NCBI GenBank assembly: GCA_977017575.1
Contig: CDRNVI010000066.1
Location: forward strand, 186,001 to 250,000
Length of the DNA: 64,000 nt
Source of the DNA: Paramoeba atlantica
Lineage: Eukaryota > Discosea
Direction of reading: 5' to 3'
Shown: positions 1 to 9,670 of the stretch, in pieces
How the letters are laid out: every line of letters starts with the position of its first letter
Position numbering within the stretch: the stretch's first letter is position 1
Position numbers and translations under genes: made by a program
Notes under the pieces: model-generated
Seen by the model: only the letters and a program-made list of their open reading frames with translations
Told to the model about the DNA's origin: nothing
Database searches by the model: none

Positions 1-534
1 TGCCGACGGTCCGACCCTGTAAAAGAGCAGCTAGGTGAGCTGGAAGCGTGGGTAGGGGGCGATGGTATAATGGTGTGGATGGGGGTAAGCATAAAGCATG
101 GATTTCATCTGCACATTTTTCCTAATAGAGATGAGCAGGGAAATAGAGTTACTGTGAACGGGGCTGTTTTCGAAGCTGCCATGACCAAGCGTAATGGTCT
201 TTTGAACCTACACAGGCACCGTGCAGTTGTTGCTATGGACAATTGCCCTGCGCACAACTTGGCAAGGCGTACTTTTCAGCAGCAAAACGTGCGAACGCTC
301 CCCTGGCCCGCAAAGTCACCGGATCTCAACCCCATCGAAAACTTGTGGAATATCATGGATCAGCACAAGGATCGCATGCGACCACGCAATCGCGCAGATC
401 TCCTCTCTTCTATCGAGAGTGCATACGAGGCACTTCAAACCGATCTCAAAAGTACTTGCGTGAAGACCATAAAGAGTGTCTCCAAGCGCTTTCAAATCGT
501 TATTGAGAAAAAAGGGGGAAATTGTGGGTACTGA
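1..534 (+). CDS. Tc1/mariner-like transposase, C-terminal 177 codons
   Basis: The frame is open from the first base of the window, so the N-terminus is missing. It carries the typical second half of a Tc1-type DDE catalytic domain: VVAMDNCPAH holds the second catalytic Asp, and WPAKSPDLNPIENLW holds the catalytic Glu. The protein would cut and paste the element at TA sites. The spacing between the second Asp and the Glu is 32 residues by direct count, shorter than the 34 of classical Tc1. There is no internal stop, so the visible part could be functional. The family assignment is firm; the subfamily is not known. Confidence 0.85.
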   Translation, partial: CRRSDPVKEQLGELEAWVGGDGIMVWMGVSIKHGFHLHIFPNRDEQGNRVTVNGAVFEAAMTKRNGLLNLHRHRAVVAMDNCPAHNLARRTFQQQNVRTLPWPAKSPDLNPIENLWNIMDQHKDRMRPRNRADLLSSIESAYEALQTDLKSTCVKTIKSVSKRFQIVIEKKGGNCGY

Positions 535-753
535 GATTTTTTTTTGGAAAAAAAGGACTTTTTCGCTTAAAAAATAAAGTTGCAATTCGTGTTTGGGACC
601 ATTCTAGCTTTCTTTGATTCCCGTAAACTTTCGCAGAGTGCTTTTTACGATTACACCAGACTATTTGAGAGCTCTCGAATGCGCTATTACTTTCCAAAAT
701 TGAACAAGTTTTACGAATTTTAGACCCCCCCACTCTGAAGGTGCCCACCCATG
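1..753 (+). mobile_element. Tc1/mariner-like DNA transposon, 3' part
   Basis: The window opens inside a transposase reading frame that stops at 534. It is followed by about 220 bases of noncoding sequence ending near 753 in GTGCCCACCCATG, then TA. The block from about 673 to 753 (GAGAGCTCTCGAATGCG, then CCAAAATTG and a C-run) closely matches the right terminal inverted repeat of the short element at 60328-61107, which also ends at a TA. That match marks this stretch as the 3' end of a Tc1-like element. The 5' part lies outside the window. The exact right boundary is inferred from the match, not from a seen target duplication. Confidence 0.75.
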
Positions 754-1018
754 TATGGGCCCTACTATTATTATAAACATTAGGACGTGGATGACCCACT
801 TCTACGCGGGCAACATATTCTAAAGTATATTTTACTATGTGATAAAGTCAGACAGGGAGAAGAACGTTTGCAGTTAACTAGGCAGCAAGATGATAATCAA
901 AAAGATTAATTATCATTGAAGCATATGTATATCTTTGTCTCGATAGTTTATGAAATGCTCCACCGCGCGAGTTAAGTTCTAGTACATTTTCGTCATTACA
1001 AAGCCGTAATCGATTCCT
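754..1018. other. Noncoding spacer
   Basis: AT-rich sequence between the transposon end and the next gene. I see no gene or structured element in it. Confidence 0.5.
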
Positions 1019-2212
1019 TCACCCCATACTGACTAGATGCAGTTCCATTCTTTTCAGATAGTAATCCCCACAGCACGTTTGTACGGGTTGTACAGTACGG
1101 GACACGGCGTCACCTCCTCCATCCCCCTGCTGCTCCCCTGCGGACCGGTATCGGCCTTGCGTGATCCGTAGGACAGCGGGACCAACCTGGAAGCTCCCGA
1201 GCGGGACATTTTTCATTTTCCCGACCAGCACGGAGTGAATTGCATTCGCCAAAGGATTGTGACGATGAGTCGTCATCGTAGTAGAAGCCAATGTCGACGA
1301 CGAGCGCACTCGAGAAGACCAATAGGGAGCCTCTCCCGATAAATCATCCATGACCTCCTTGGTCGTTAATTTGTTCAGATCGCTATCGGGTGAACTCCAG
1401 TATTGGATTCCGGCCTGATCAACAAACATGGATAAAGTAGCGTCCACTGGGGTATCAAAATCAATGGGAGTGGTCTCATCTATTTTGGTAAAGCAAAGGT
1501 CAGGAGAGGGATGGGAGGGAATTTCTGTATGTTCGCCGCCTATCTCTGCTTCTGCGTTTGTGGCATCGTAAACGGGTGCGCAGTCACTATTGGATTCATT
1601 TTGATTCGTTTCCCGTCCCTCTTCGCCAAGTTCTTCAACAGGATTCTCGGATGAGGTCAGTGCATCTTGCATTAAGGCTTCCATCGAGACATCGGAGGAC
1701 GCCTTCGTGAAAGAGATTCGAGGGATTTTATTTCTGACTCCCTTTCTTTCGAAATTAGTAGGCCCACCTGTATGAGAACGGATATGATTTTGATTCATCT
1801 TTTGAATGCACCGGCACTCATTCACTACAATGAAGGGCATTACAGGAATAAAATCACTGAAGGTTAGCACGTTTCTTGATGTCTGCGAAGCCTTCGCTGA
1901 CATTGTTGATGTGCTGGGATCAGGTGCTGCAAGTGGAGCGTTTTCTTGGTGTAGTTCGCCTTCAGTGCCACCGTTTGCTTCTTGAGTCTCGCGGTACATC
2001 GTATGAAGCGGCATGAACCGTGTCAGTGAACGAATGTTATTGCTTTTTTCTCTCCAAACTTCTTCAAGCTCAAAAAGACGATCTGCGATAGTGCTGATCT
2101 TTTCAATTCCGAAATTTTTGTGCAGCGACAATGTACGGACTTGATGGAGTACATCGTTTATGATATGGTCGTTGTACTCGTGAAGCCAAGAGGAACCGAC
2201 AAGCGGTTGCAT
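1019..2212 (-). CDS. Hypothetical protein, 397 residues
   Basis: A complete ATG-started frame, but I do not recognise the family. The first 75 residues are the most protein-like part: a possible helical segment (around IINDVLHQVRTLSLHKN and STIADRLFELEEVWREK) that could form a short coiled coil. Residues 80-330 are rich in Ser, Thr, Glu and Asp and look disordered, with acidic stretches. Two copies of a YWSS motif occur, near residues 270 and 298. There is no signal peptide or membrane segment. It is the leftmost of the minus-strand genes. Existence as a gene is supported by length and strand; function is unknown. Confidence 0.6.
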   Translation of the reverse strand: MQPLVGSSWLHEYNDHIINDVLHQVRTLSLHKNFGIEKISTIADRLFELEEVWREKSNNIRSLTRFMPLHTMYRETQEANGGTEGELHQENAPLAAPDPSTSTMSAKASQTSRNVLTFSDFIPVMPFIVVNECRCIQKMNQNHIRSHTGGPTNFERKGVRNKIPRISFTKASSDVSMEALMQDALTSSENPVEELGEEGRETNQNESNSDCAPVYDATNAEAEIGGEHTEIPSHPSPDLCFTKIDETTPIDFDTPVDATLSMFVDQAGIQYWSSPDSDLNKLTTKEVMDDLSGEAPYWSSRVRSSSTLASTTMTTHRHNPLANAIHSVLVGKMKNVPLGSFQVGPAVLRITQGRYRSAGEQQGDGGGDAVSRTVQPVQTCCGDYYLKRMELHLVSMG

Positions 2213-2382
2213 TTCAGTCTTTTATGGGCGCCGCTACGTCATTAATAATCATCTCTTTGTATTTATTCAAACTCTATGCAATAGATTCTATGAAATTCTA
2301 ATATGATGGTGTCTGATATCTTAACATCTTAATATCTTGCATCAAGCTGAAATACGTTCAGTGAAGAACTCTTGAATAGGGC

Positions 2383-3432
2383 TCAAATGTCATGGACCAA
2401 TGGCTCTAGTTCATTATTTCCGTACAACGGAATTAGGGCGTACAACGTGAGTGCTTGTAGTAAAGAGTTAAAATAGATAAGTGTCGTTGTATATGGACTC
2501 TTCAGTTCAACAAGAGTGCACATAAGGAGTCCGCACATGCCCCCCAAGGCGTTACAGTGAATAGATAAAAAGCTGATTCCCTTCATGCTGCGTTCACGGA
2601 TGCAGGTCGCTAATACGGGGAAATGTGCCACTATTTGAGTTATTGGTTTCAACCATGTGCTATATGTCATTGTACTCGGGTAGAAAGTAGCCAGCCACCA
2701 ACAAGGGACGGGGGTACAGCAAAAGTAAAGATACAACCGACGCCTTTCATATAAAGCAGCCTGAATCAATAAAATAAGAAGCTGTACTACACATATGACC
2801 GCGTAGACACGGGTCGGTAAGCGTTCACGAAGGACCATGTAATTCGTCATTAGAAATGAAGCGCCGAGCATTTTAATGCCAACAGCCAGAGAGCTATAAC
2901 CACGTACGCTCCCGCGTGAGCGATTTAACGCTATTTGGGGAACAGGCTGTAAAAGAAATATTACTGTTGCGATATACCCCATAAAATCTCCGAAGTAATG
3001 TCGCGGATGTGGCTTGTCAGTACATGAATCTCGGTCCACTTCGCATAAATTACTATGCCAATTTCGTGGTACAGGTATAGTTTTATTTATGGGCTGGTCA
3101 TGTTCTTCTAGTTCAGTACGCGGCAAGGAAACTATTTTTGTCGTGGCATTCTCATTCGATGAGCTCAAATGCGCCTCGGCAGGCTCTGTACTCGACTCGG
3201 TATCTTTCGCGTTGAGGCGTCTAATCTGAAGCATAGAGCTTTTCAGTCGTGCAACGTGCGTCGTCTTTGGAGAAGTCGACGAACATGATTCTTGCCATGA
3301 ATACACGTATTGTGAGGGCCTCCTAAACTTGGATGTGCGATAAATAAAAATATTGTGGTCACCACAGAGAAGTGCGATTACAAGTATGATGAAAATCCCG
3401 TTACGTATACGATTAGTTCTTGTACAGCACAT
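2383..3432 (-). CDS. PQ-loop repeat membrane protein
   Basis: The 349-residue product has an N-terminal hydrophobic stretch (residues 10-25), a polar linker to about residue 145, then about seven hydrophobic segments. Two PQ-loop-like motifs are visible: LLQPVPQIALNRSRGSVRG in the first half and KPITQIVAHF followed by RSMKGIS in the second, where Thr replaces Pro. PQ-loop proteins (cystinosin, MPDU1, SWEET-related) are small-solute or lipid-linked-sugar transporters of lysosomal or ER membranes. The Asn-Arg-Ser-x-Gly-x(2-3)-G-Y-S pattern after the first motif is typical. The long N-terminal extension is unusual. The substrate cannot be predicted from the sequence. Confidence 0.7.
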   Translation of the reverse strand: MCCTRTNRIRNGIFIILVIALLCGDHNIFIYRTSKFRRPSQYVYSWQESCSSTSPKTTHVARLKSSMLQIRRLNAKDTESSTEPAEAHLSSSNENATTKIVSLPRTELEEHDQPINKTIPVPRNWHSNLCEVDRDSCTDKPHPRHYFGDFMGYIATVIFLLQPVPQIALNRSRGSVRGYSSLAVGIKMLGASFLMTNYMVLRERLPTRVYAVICVVQLLILLIQAALYERRRLYLYFCCTPVPCWWLATFYPSTMTYSTWLKPITQIVAHFPVLATCIRERSMKGISFLSIHCNALGGMCGLLMCTLVELKSPYTTTLIYFNSLLQALTLYALIPLYGNNELEPLVHDI

Positions 3433-3717
3433 TCTTTCATCGAACGATACTTCAGGCCCTATAGAAGCTCCATCTTTGAAGTCTGACGGATTTTTTCAGT
3501 TACGTTTTCACGAATCTGTAAGGTCCAAGTTTCGATTATCTCGGCGTATTCGACGAAAAACAAACATCTAGTTAACTGGGTAATATTGAATTCACCGTCA
3601 CTATATTGTATTATAAAATGTTTCGAATATTAGTAAAGGAGAAATGTAAAAGAGGACAAGGGGGGAAAAGTCGTAATTGTCTAAAGGGAGACCGTTCCTA
3701 TTTACACGTTTCTTTGA

Positions 3718-4214
3718 CTACTCCCCTTTCATAATTCTCTATAAATATAAATTATAAGTGTTTCGGCGATTTATATTTATATTATATAAAGCTTTATAAG
3801 TGTTTGGTACCAAGATGGATTTACTTATAAAAATATTTATATAAATTATGATCATTAGTTCTACTAGTTCTTATGCGCTTTCATGGGATGTTTGCATGAA
3901 TAGGTGACCGAATTTGATATGTAAAGTCACACACATTTGACCACATTGATGAATTTGATAAAAAAAGAGGACCGAAACAAAGAACCGAAAACGAAGTTTC
4001 TAAAACTATTAGACTGCTTAATGTCTGAAAAAGAAAAATCAAAATATGCATTTGACACGCGAATCAGAATGAGAAATACGCAAAGCGCCGCGAGCTCCGT
4101 ATTTTACCCTGCTCTTTTAGCGTTTTTCAGGCGTTTCAAAGTTTTATACAAATTTATATTAAACCATGAATCATTTTGGGCTCGAACTCATAAAGAATTA
4201 TGAAAGGGGGAGTA
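3718..4214. mobile_element. Short TIR element E (about 0.5 kb, MITE-like)
   Basis: The left end TACTCCCCTTTCATAATTCT and the right end AGAATTATGAAAGGGGGAGTA are inverted copies of each other with one extra base in the C-run. Both are bounded by TA, as expected for Tc1/mariner-type targeting. The interior is very AT-rich with no convincing gene; the one 88-codon frame inside starts at a non-ATG codon and resembles nothing. I read it as a nonautonomous DNA transposon. Confidence 0.75.
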
Positions 4215-4781
4215 TTCTTCTCATAAACTTCTATAAATACCTTTTCCAATTTTTCGGAAAATTTTTTTTACCCTCAACATTAACTTTGCCATCTCTCAAA
4301 AAGATTTTTCCTACGTAATAAATTGAACATACTTGACTTGGAAAAGCAGTACAACCTCCTCGCCAACGCACGAAGTAAGGGGAAGCATATGTGAAAGCCA
4401 ATGTGTGTGATGCGATTGAGTGGTTAGTCTCAAATGTTCCCTATTGAAACCCTCTCTGAAACAACACTTCAATTCATTATTTAAGAAATGCGTCGGCGAA
4501 TCTGACTTCTTCGGTATCCCCGTGCGCGAACCATATCTTTCGATGTTAGTGAATCAATTATTTATAATTTGACGGCGATTCAGATTCGGCTCAAGTAGTT
4601 GAGGAGCTGAAGGGAGTTCAGGAGGATACGAAAGAAATATTGACACCCTCATATCCTTCTTTGGTGCTCTAGATAAAGGATTTTGGCGTAGTTTTTATAC
4701 TCTGCCACTTCCCGGAGCTGGAAAAAAAGAAAATCAACAAAAATATTCCTCTCTTGTGCGGCCCTAGAGGGAGAGTAACAA
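4215..4781. other. Noncoding spacer
   Basis: About 570 bases of AT-rich sequence downstream of the Ipi1-like gene's stop. No gene, repeat or structured RNA was recognised. Confidence 0.5.
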
Positions 4782-6509
4782 TTATTCAAAAATCTCGGCA
4801 AATATATTTTTGTTGCCTAGCAGTTTGGGTGAACAGAATAAAGCTTCATTTTCTTTGAGACTTTTCTTCATAGTATAAGCAGACGCATTTATCAAACATC
4901 GTTCACCCTCATGTTCATTTCCACTGTAGGCACAAAAGGGTGGAATACAAAATCGTACAATGAAATTTCGTAGTATATTGAGGCTACTGTGACAAACCGC
5001 GAAAATCGTATGCATCACGCTCTCATCAACTGATGCACTTACGTAAGTTGATTCAATATTGGAGATGTCAACTGCAGATGCTACCTTAATCAAAATTTTG
5101 GGAATCATAACGTACAGCATAAGCTCATATTGGCCAAAAGAAAGTTCACTGTGCCTCACATCCCATTCTCGAAAAACACTCAATACTCTTTCTTCGCAAT
5201 ACCTCAACATTTTCCTAACAATTAAAATTCCGTCACATCTGTCACACAAATCACACAATTTTTGGCAGAAAATTGTAGAGCATGTAAGTGCGTCATTTGA
5301 GTCGTGGGAACGCGTGGACGGAAAATCTATAATATGCACGTAAAGAAACATCAATAATAAATCCCAAACTTCAATGTTGTGAGTCTGAAGATCGCATTGC
5401 TGTAAATTCCATTCAAATAGATGGGAATTGTAAAATGTAATGGGGAAAGATTCGTCATTAGTAGAATGCGAATTGTGTCCGGTATTACTTCTTCTGATTA
5501 AAAGAGCTTGGAAAGTGAGGGCGGTTCTAGCCTTACTGGCTGTCGAGTCCAATATCAAGAAGACAGAGGAGCACGACTCTAGCAATGCATCCCATATGCT
5601 GATTGCTCTTTTGGACAATGATTTATTGAAGCCTTCCTCAATCATCAGTAAACGACTAGCGTGAGAATAACATCGTAGCAAAAGCTCGTACCATGTGATA
5701 TTCCGTACAGAGTTAGACAATTTTCTCTGTTCATGTATTGGTGTCTGTACCTCCTGAATACTCCTATCTGCGCAAAAACGCGAAGAAAGGATTCGTAGCA
5801 ACTCTCCTATCCTTTCGAGAGGTAAAATTTCTAAGCGGTTAACTCCTAATAAAAGATTCAAACACCGGAGTGTCGCCCAAGTTCCTTTCTCAGCAAAACC
5901 TATACTGTGGACCAATAGCAGAGATAACAGCGTTGGGGCATTGGAACAAAAACATTGAAGCGCTTCATTATGCCGTGGGGAACAGAGGGGATCTAAAGTG
6001 AAGTGTAGCCAACTATCCAAAAGAAAGACGCCATCTAGGCGAATCGAGCTGTTCGCATCTGACAACGCAGTCCGGATCAAAGACTGTACAAGAGTTGCAA
6101 AAATTGGTGCATTACATCCATCTGATTGACATAAGAAACGAAATATAGCTCCCGCTTTTCGACGAATACTAGAATTCTCATGAACAAAATGACAGGAAAT
6201 TGCGCTTAGAAGCTCGTAGGACTCTAACGAGTCAACTGGAGCATCTAACCCTGTTACCAAAGTACGCTCAATGTTAGTAAGCGCTTGCAACTGCACTTTA
6301 TAGGAATAGTGCCGCAAATTCACAAGATAGAATTTCCACGTCTTTGCAGACTCTGGACTATCTTGTGCAACATTCGAAAAGGGGTCCTTCAAATGCAGCT
6401 TTACAGATGAGATTTCAATTTTTGTTGCTGTAGCTGGAGCAAGCTTCGTTTTTCCTATCTTTCTCTTTCGCGAAGTAAAATCTGCATTCTTCCGCTTTGC
6501 TTTTGTCAT
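4782..6509 (-). CDS. Ipi1/TEX10-like pre-60S ribosome-assembly protein
   Basis: The frame is open upstream to 6599, but the ATG at 6509 (MTKAKRKN) is preferred because it gives the basic N-terminus typical of Ipi1. Residues 1-30 are Lys/Arg-rich (TSRKRKIGKTKLAPATATK), then a helical-repeat region begins at about residue 55 with WKFYLVNLRHYSYKVQLQAL. Ipi1 in yeast and TEX10 in animals work with Rix1 and Ipi3 in maturing the 60S subunit and removing ITS2. The 575 residues are longer than yeast Ipi1 and shorter than TEX10. The rest is all-helical with no catalytic motif. Assignment rests on the N-terminal block and helical-repeat character. Confidence 0.65.
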   Translation of the reverse strand: MTKAKRKNADFTSRKRKIGKTKLAPATATKIEISSVKLHLKDPFSNVAQDSPESAKTWKFYLVNLRHYSYKVQLQALTNIERTLVTGLDAPVDSLESYELLSAISCHFVHENSSIRRKAGAIFRFLCQSDGCNAPIFATLVQSLIRTALSDANSSIRLDGVFLLDSWLHFTLDPLCSPRHNEALQCFCSNAPTLLSLLLVHSIGFAEKGTWATLRCLNLLLGVNRLEILPLERIGELLRILSSRFCADRSIQEVQTPIHEQRKLSNSVRNITWYELLLRCYSHASRLLMIEEGFNKSLSKRAISIWDALLESCSSVFLILDSTASKARTALTFQALLIRRSNTGHNSHSTNDESFPITFYNSHLFEWNLQQCDLQTHNIEVWDLLLMFLYVHIIDFPSTRSHDSNDALTCSTIFCQKLCDLCDRCDGILIVRKMLRYCEERVLSVFREWDVRHSELSFGQYELMLYVMIPKILIKVASAVDISNIESTYVSASVDESVMHTIFAVCHSSLNILRNFIVRFCIPPFCAYSGNEHEGERCLINASAYTMKKSLKENEALFCSPKLLGNKNIFAEIFE

Positions 6510-7105
6510 TTTGAAAAAATGATTACAGTACAACAAAATTTGTTTTACAGGTGTAATCTGAACTGTGTAAGCCACTAGGAACAACATGAAAAGGGTCACG
6601 CAGAACTGTGCGAAAACATATCGATCGAAATAGAGCTATACATGTATGTTCATCAGGATGTATGTCCATCCTGGATGTATGAACTATACGGACAGGAATA
6701 TAACACGAATATGACCATACAATTATCTGTTACAATAAACTTAGAGGAGAGTTGCTCTCTGGAGAGCTCTTTCTAGCGAGGGTGGTATCACCACCTTGAT
6801 GACATATCATGTCATCACTCAGCTCTGCGATAAACAATGAGACCAATGAAGTCAAAACCATGACGAGTTCCAATATTTACTAAAAGAAGCGATTCCGCAG
6901 ATACGTGCGCTCTCATTAATTTTTATGAATGACCTTTGGCACTTTTTTGCAAAATATTATAGTTTTTTTTGAGAGTAATATCCTTTTAAATTTTACTGAA
7001 GTACATTATTTCTATGTCCCCGAAACGTCCTACGTCCCCAAGACGTAGGACGTGAGCTTATCAGCTAAAGTGTTGTATATCACGTCTTCCATCTACCCTC
7101 TCTCA
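6510..7105. other. Noncoding spacer between divergent reading frames
   Basis: About 600 bases separating the minus-strand Ipi1-like gene from the only plausible plus-strand host-like frame. It contains short imperfect repeats (GGATGTATG near 6657-6683; CCTACGTCCC and CAAGACGTAGGACG near 7029-7055). Otherwise nothing recognisable. If transcription is cluster-wide, this is where a strand switch could lie. Confidence 0.45.
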
Positions 7106-7195
7106 TTACTATATCCCTGTACCTTGTTGTTTGTTTTCACTCCCTATTTGCGTAAGGAAAGCTCTCCCCCGCGGACGATTCCTCCTCTTTTCCAG

Positions 7196-8068
7196 ATGAA
7201 AGAGATATCCAATTTGTCGCCGAGCCACATTACTCCTCGCCCGGCGACCCCACCAGTCGAGCGCGTTCCTCAGTCTTCCACAGAAGTCAACACTTCGGAA
7301 CTAAGAAAAAGGACTCCCATTCCGATCGATTCGCCTTTCCCCCAACCGATTTTCCTTCCCGACAGCGAGAGAAAGGTTCCTTCCCCTCAGTCTGTTTTGC
7401 ACCCACCTCCATCCCCACCTCCCGTATCGCCCGCCCGAATTCACAATCTGCTATGCGAGATAGATCGGACGACCAATTTTCAGGGCACGCCGGACGGTTT
7501 CAGGACTCCACAGGTCGGGACTCAACAAACCGTATCGCCCGGGAGCGAGAACCACAATCGACGAAACCACTCCGAGAGGAAATGCTCGACAATTGACGAC
7601 TCCGGTCTTGTGGGACGAGATGTTATTCAGTCCTATCCTAACGGACACGGATTTCCGCCAGCCGGACATGGGAAGGTCGAAAAGGGGATGGTTGTCTCCA
7701 GTGTGGATGAGACGATCGGAGGAGCCAAGTGTGCAAACTCCTCCACGAGTGGAAGAAATAGGGGATCCAAATGTAGTGTCCTCAGAAAGCAGTTTAGGGA
7801 TCGTTCGAATGCTGCCGACATCCCCGCAAAAAAGAGCGAGCATTCCCTCCTATCTCAAAAACCCGCTCAGCTTAAGTCTGGATACGCCTCTGCGAACACG
7901 CAAACGCCACCGAGAACACCCCGTAGAGCTATCCCGCTATTTGAGGGACGAAGCAGAAGCAGCGGAGATTCACAATCAGCATTCTTGGGAGCCAGAGGCT
8001 CCTCCGACGAAGATCCACAAGAATACGGGGTTCAGCACCAATACGGGCGAGCCTGCACCAATCGGTAG
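7196..8068 (+). CDS. Pro/Ser-rich hypothetical reading frame (frame uncertain)
   Basis: The ATG at 7196 follows directly on a pyrimidine tract ending in CAG (CCTCCTCTTTTCCAG), which looks like a splice acceptor, so I prefer it over the upstream start at 7052. The frame runs 290 codons, rich in Pro, Ser and Arg. A second plus-strand frame is open from 7464 to 8444. It contains more ordinary-looking protein (PVELSRYLRDEAEAAEIHN, GDPNVVSSESSLGIVRML), so the real product may switch frame near 7460 by a small intron, or the gene is decayed. No family was recognised. It sits in a transposon-rich island and may belong to a mobile element. Confidence 0.35.
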   Translation: MKEISNLSPSHITPRPATPPVERVPQSSTEVNTSELRKRTPIPIDSPFPQPIFLPDSERKVPSPQSVLHPPPSPPPVSPARIHNLLCEIDRTTNFQGTPDGFRTPQVGTQQTVSPGSENHNRRNHSERKCSTIDDSGLVGRDVIQSYPNGHGFPPAGHGKVEKGMVVSSVDETIGGAKCANSSTSGRNRGSKCSVLRKQFRDRSNAADIPAKKSEHSLLSQKPAQLKSGYASANTQTPPRTPRRAIPLFEGRSRSSGDSQSAFLGARGSSDEDPQEYGVQHQYGRACTNR

Positions 8069-8164
8069 CCGCACCAATCGGTGCAGGCACCTTTCCTTGG
8101 GCAATTATGTACGCATTTGCGTCCTACCACTACTCCCCTGTACCTTGTTGCACCTTGTTTTTTT

Positions 8165-8620
8165 TCATTTTCCCCCATGCACCCCTTCGCCCCTGGGGAA
8201 GTTACCCCCCTTCCGCCGCCCACTTCACCCCCTAGCGCCGCCCCCTTCGCTATCCCCTCCACCCTGCTGCGTCGCCCTTCCCGCCACCTGTTCGCCCCCC
8301 CTCTTGGGGAGGGAGCTTGAGCTACCCCATACGCCGCCGCCGCGCTCCCCGCCACGCTCCCACCGTGCCACCCGCCACGCCTCCCGCCCTGCTTCCCCTT
8401 CCGCCGCCCCCTTCGCCGCCACCATTTCCGCCCCCACCGTCTAACCTTCTCCGTTACGCCCCACTTCGCTGCTGCGTTCGCCGCCCTTCCTCCGCCGCCG
8501 TTTTTCCCTCTTCCCTTACGCCCCACCCCCTTCACCCCTCATCAGCCCCCCGTGCCGCCCCGTGCACCGCTCCCCTGTGCCGCCCTCTTGGCCGCCCCTT
8601 CGCCGCCCTTGTGCAGCCCC
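8165..8620. repeat. C-rich low-complexity tract (GCCGCCC/CTTCGCC)
   Basis: About 450 bases of near-continuous C-rich plus strand made of imperfect CGCCGCC, CCCTTCGCC and CCCCTCC units. The low complexity keeps several frames open on both strands. I treat those frames as artefacts. Confidence 0.7.
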
Positions 8621-8659
8621 TGACAACGCAGAATGAGAATGGCACCGCCCGGTACCGAA

Positions 8660-9325
8660 TATAACAAGGTACTAGGTAACTAGGGTGGGTGCCATTCGGG
8701 CTAATGTTTTAGAGGACATTCTTCTCGGATGGACCCGGAGTGCACTCTGAAGATGAGCCCCTAAGGGGAACTTCATACCGCATTTCGGGTCGAGTACCGC
8801 TCATCTGCGGCTTGCAACTAGCCCACGAAAACGAGGCTAGGGCAATGATTCGGAGAGATAAGAGATCGTTGAAGCTGAGGTTTAACCCTTTGAAGCTGGG
8901 GAGTCAAGTCCGCTCGAGGGTATGCCACCTTAGAAGACTTGATCCGTTGAAGCTGAGGAGCCTAAACCGTTGAAGCTGAGACTCGACACTCCCGAACTTT
9001 GGCAGCAAGCAGGCGGTGATGCAGTACTGATGCCTGCCTTTTTTACGGGTTTCCCCAAAAAACTGGCCATCTCCTATTGGAGACAAATACAAAGCCGCTG
9101 AATAAAGCGACGCCGGTAGTATTCATTGATTTAATCAGTGAGATACAAGCCAAAGTCATGGAAACATGGCTGGCTCGCACAGAAAATGGATTGCTAATAT
9201 TGGAAGTTCTCGACACTTAAATCGAGCAGCCCACAGCCCTTAGTGGCCAAAGCTCAGGGTGTTGGCTTAGCTTTATGTTGAGCCAGCGCCCTGTAATAGG
9301 GCTTAACATTTTAACATTTTAACAT
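8660..9325. other. Structured noncoding stretch, candidate ncRNA or unknown repeat
   Basis: A gene-free stretch with a four-fold motif GTTGAAGCTGAG (about 8870, 8892, 8948 and 8971; the second copy is degenerate). It is followed by a hairpin with stem GCAGGC/GCCTGC (9009-9037) and a run of six T at 9039-9044, the layout of an RNA polymerase III terminator. Further inverted pairs follow (GAGCCAGC with GTTGGCTTAGC; GCCCT with AGGGC near 9237-9303). I do not recognise the RNA. It could equally be a SINE-like or transposon-derived repeat. Confidence 0.3.
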
Positions 9326-9670
9326 TACTATATCCCTCTTGCTTATGAGTTCCCGGGTTTTGAGAAAAAGGAATTCATAAGCGTACCAGACCAGAATTCG
9401 AGCCATAAAAACTTCGAGCCATAAAAATTCGGTCCCACGGCGCTTCGCGCCGTGGGTTCTCCGTGACAATGATACGGGCGCTTAAAAGATTATCCGCTCG
9501 GTAAGCGAGTCCGTAGAGCAGCCCGACGTACGGTTGTTGGAAATTTTATGATTTTTTGTTCAGTGCAAAAATCGCTTCGCGAAAGGTGTGTACAAAGACA
9601 TTCGCCTTAGAAAAAGGAACTCATAAACGTACCAGAATTGGGGGAACTCATAAACAGGGGGGGTATAGTA
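9326..9670. mobile_element. Short TIR element D (345 bp)
   Basis: The left end TACTATATCCCTCTTGCTTA then TGAGTTCCC is the inverted counterpart of the right end GGGGGAACTCATAAAC then AGGGGGGGTATAGTA. A subterminal unit, AAAAAGGAAYTCATAARCGT then ACCAGA, occurs at both 9364 and 9610 in the same orientation. There is no coding frame. The ends belong to the TACTRTRCCCCCC group described in the findings. It directly abuts the next element. Confidence 0.75.

Noticed and set aside
3937-4203. 88-codon frame inside element E
   Set aside because: No ATG start, no homology signal, and it ends at the TIR.
7106-8160. Long terminal repeats flanking the plus-strand frame (CCCTGTACCTTGTTG at 7116 and 8136)
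   Set aside because: The match is only about 20 bases and does not extend; it is more likely two ends of the C-run element group.
8032-8535. Gly/Arg-rich minus-strand frame and overlapping plus frames in the C-rich tract
   Set aside because: Low-complexity sequence keeps all frames open; no protein-like segment is seen.
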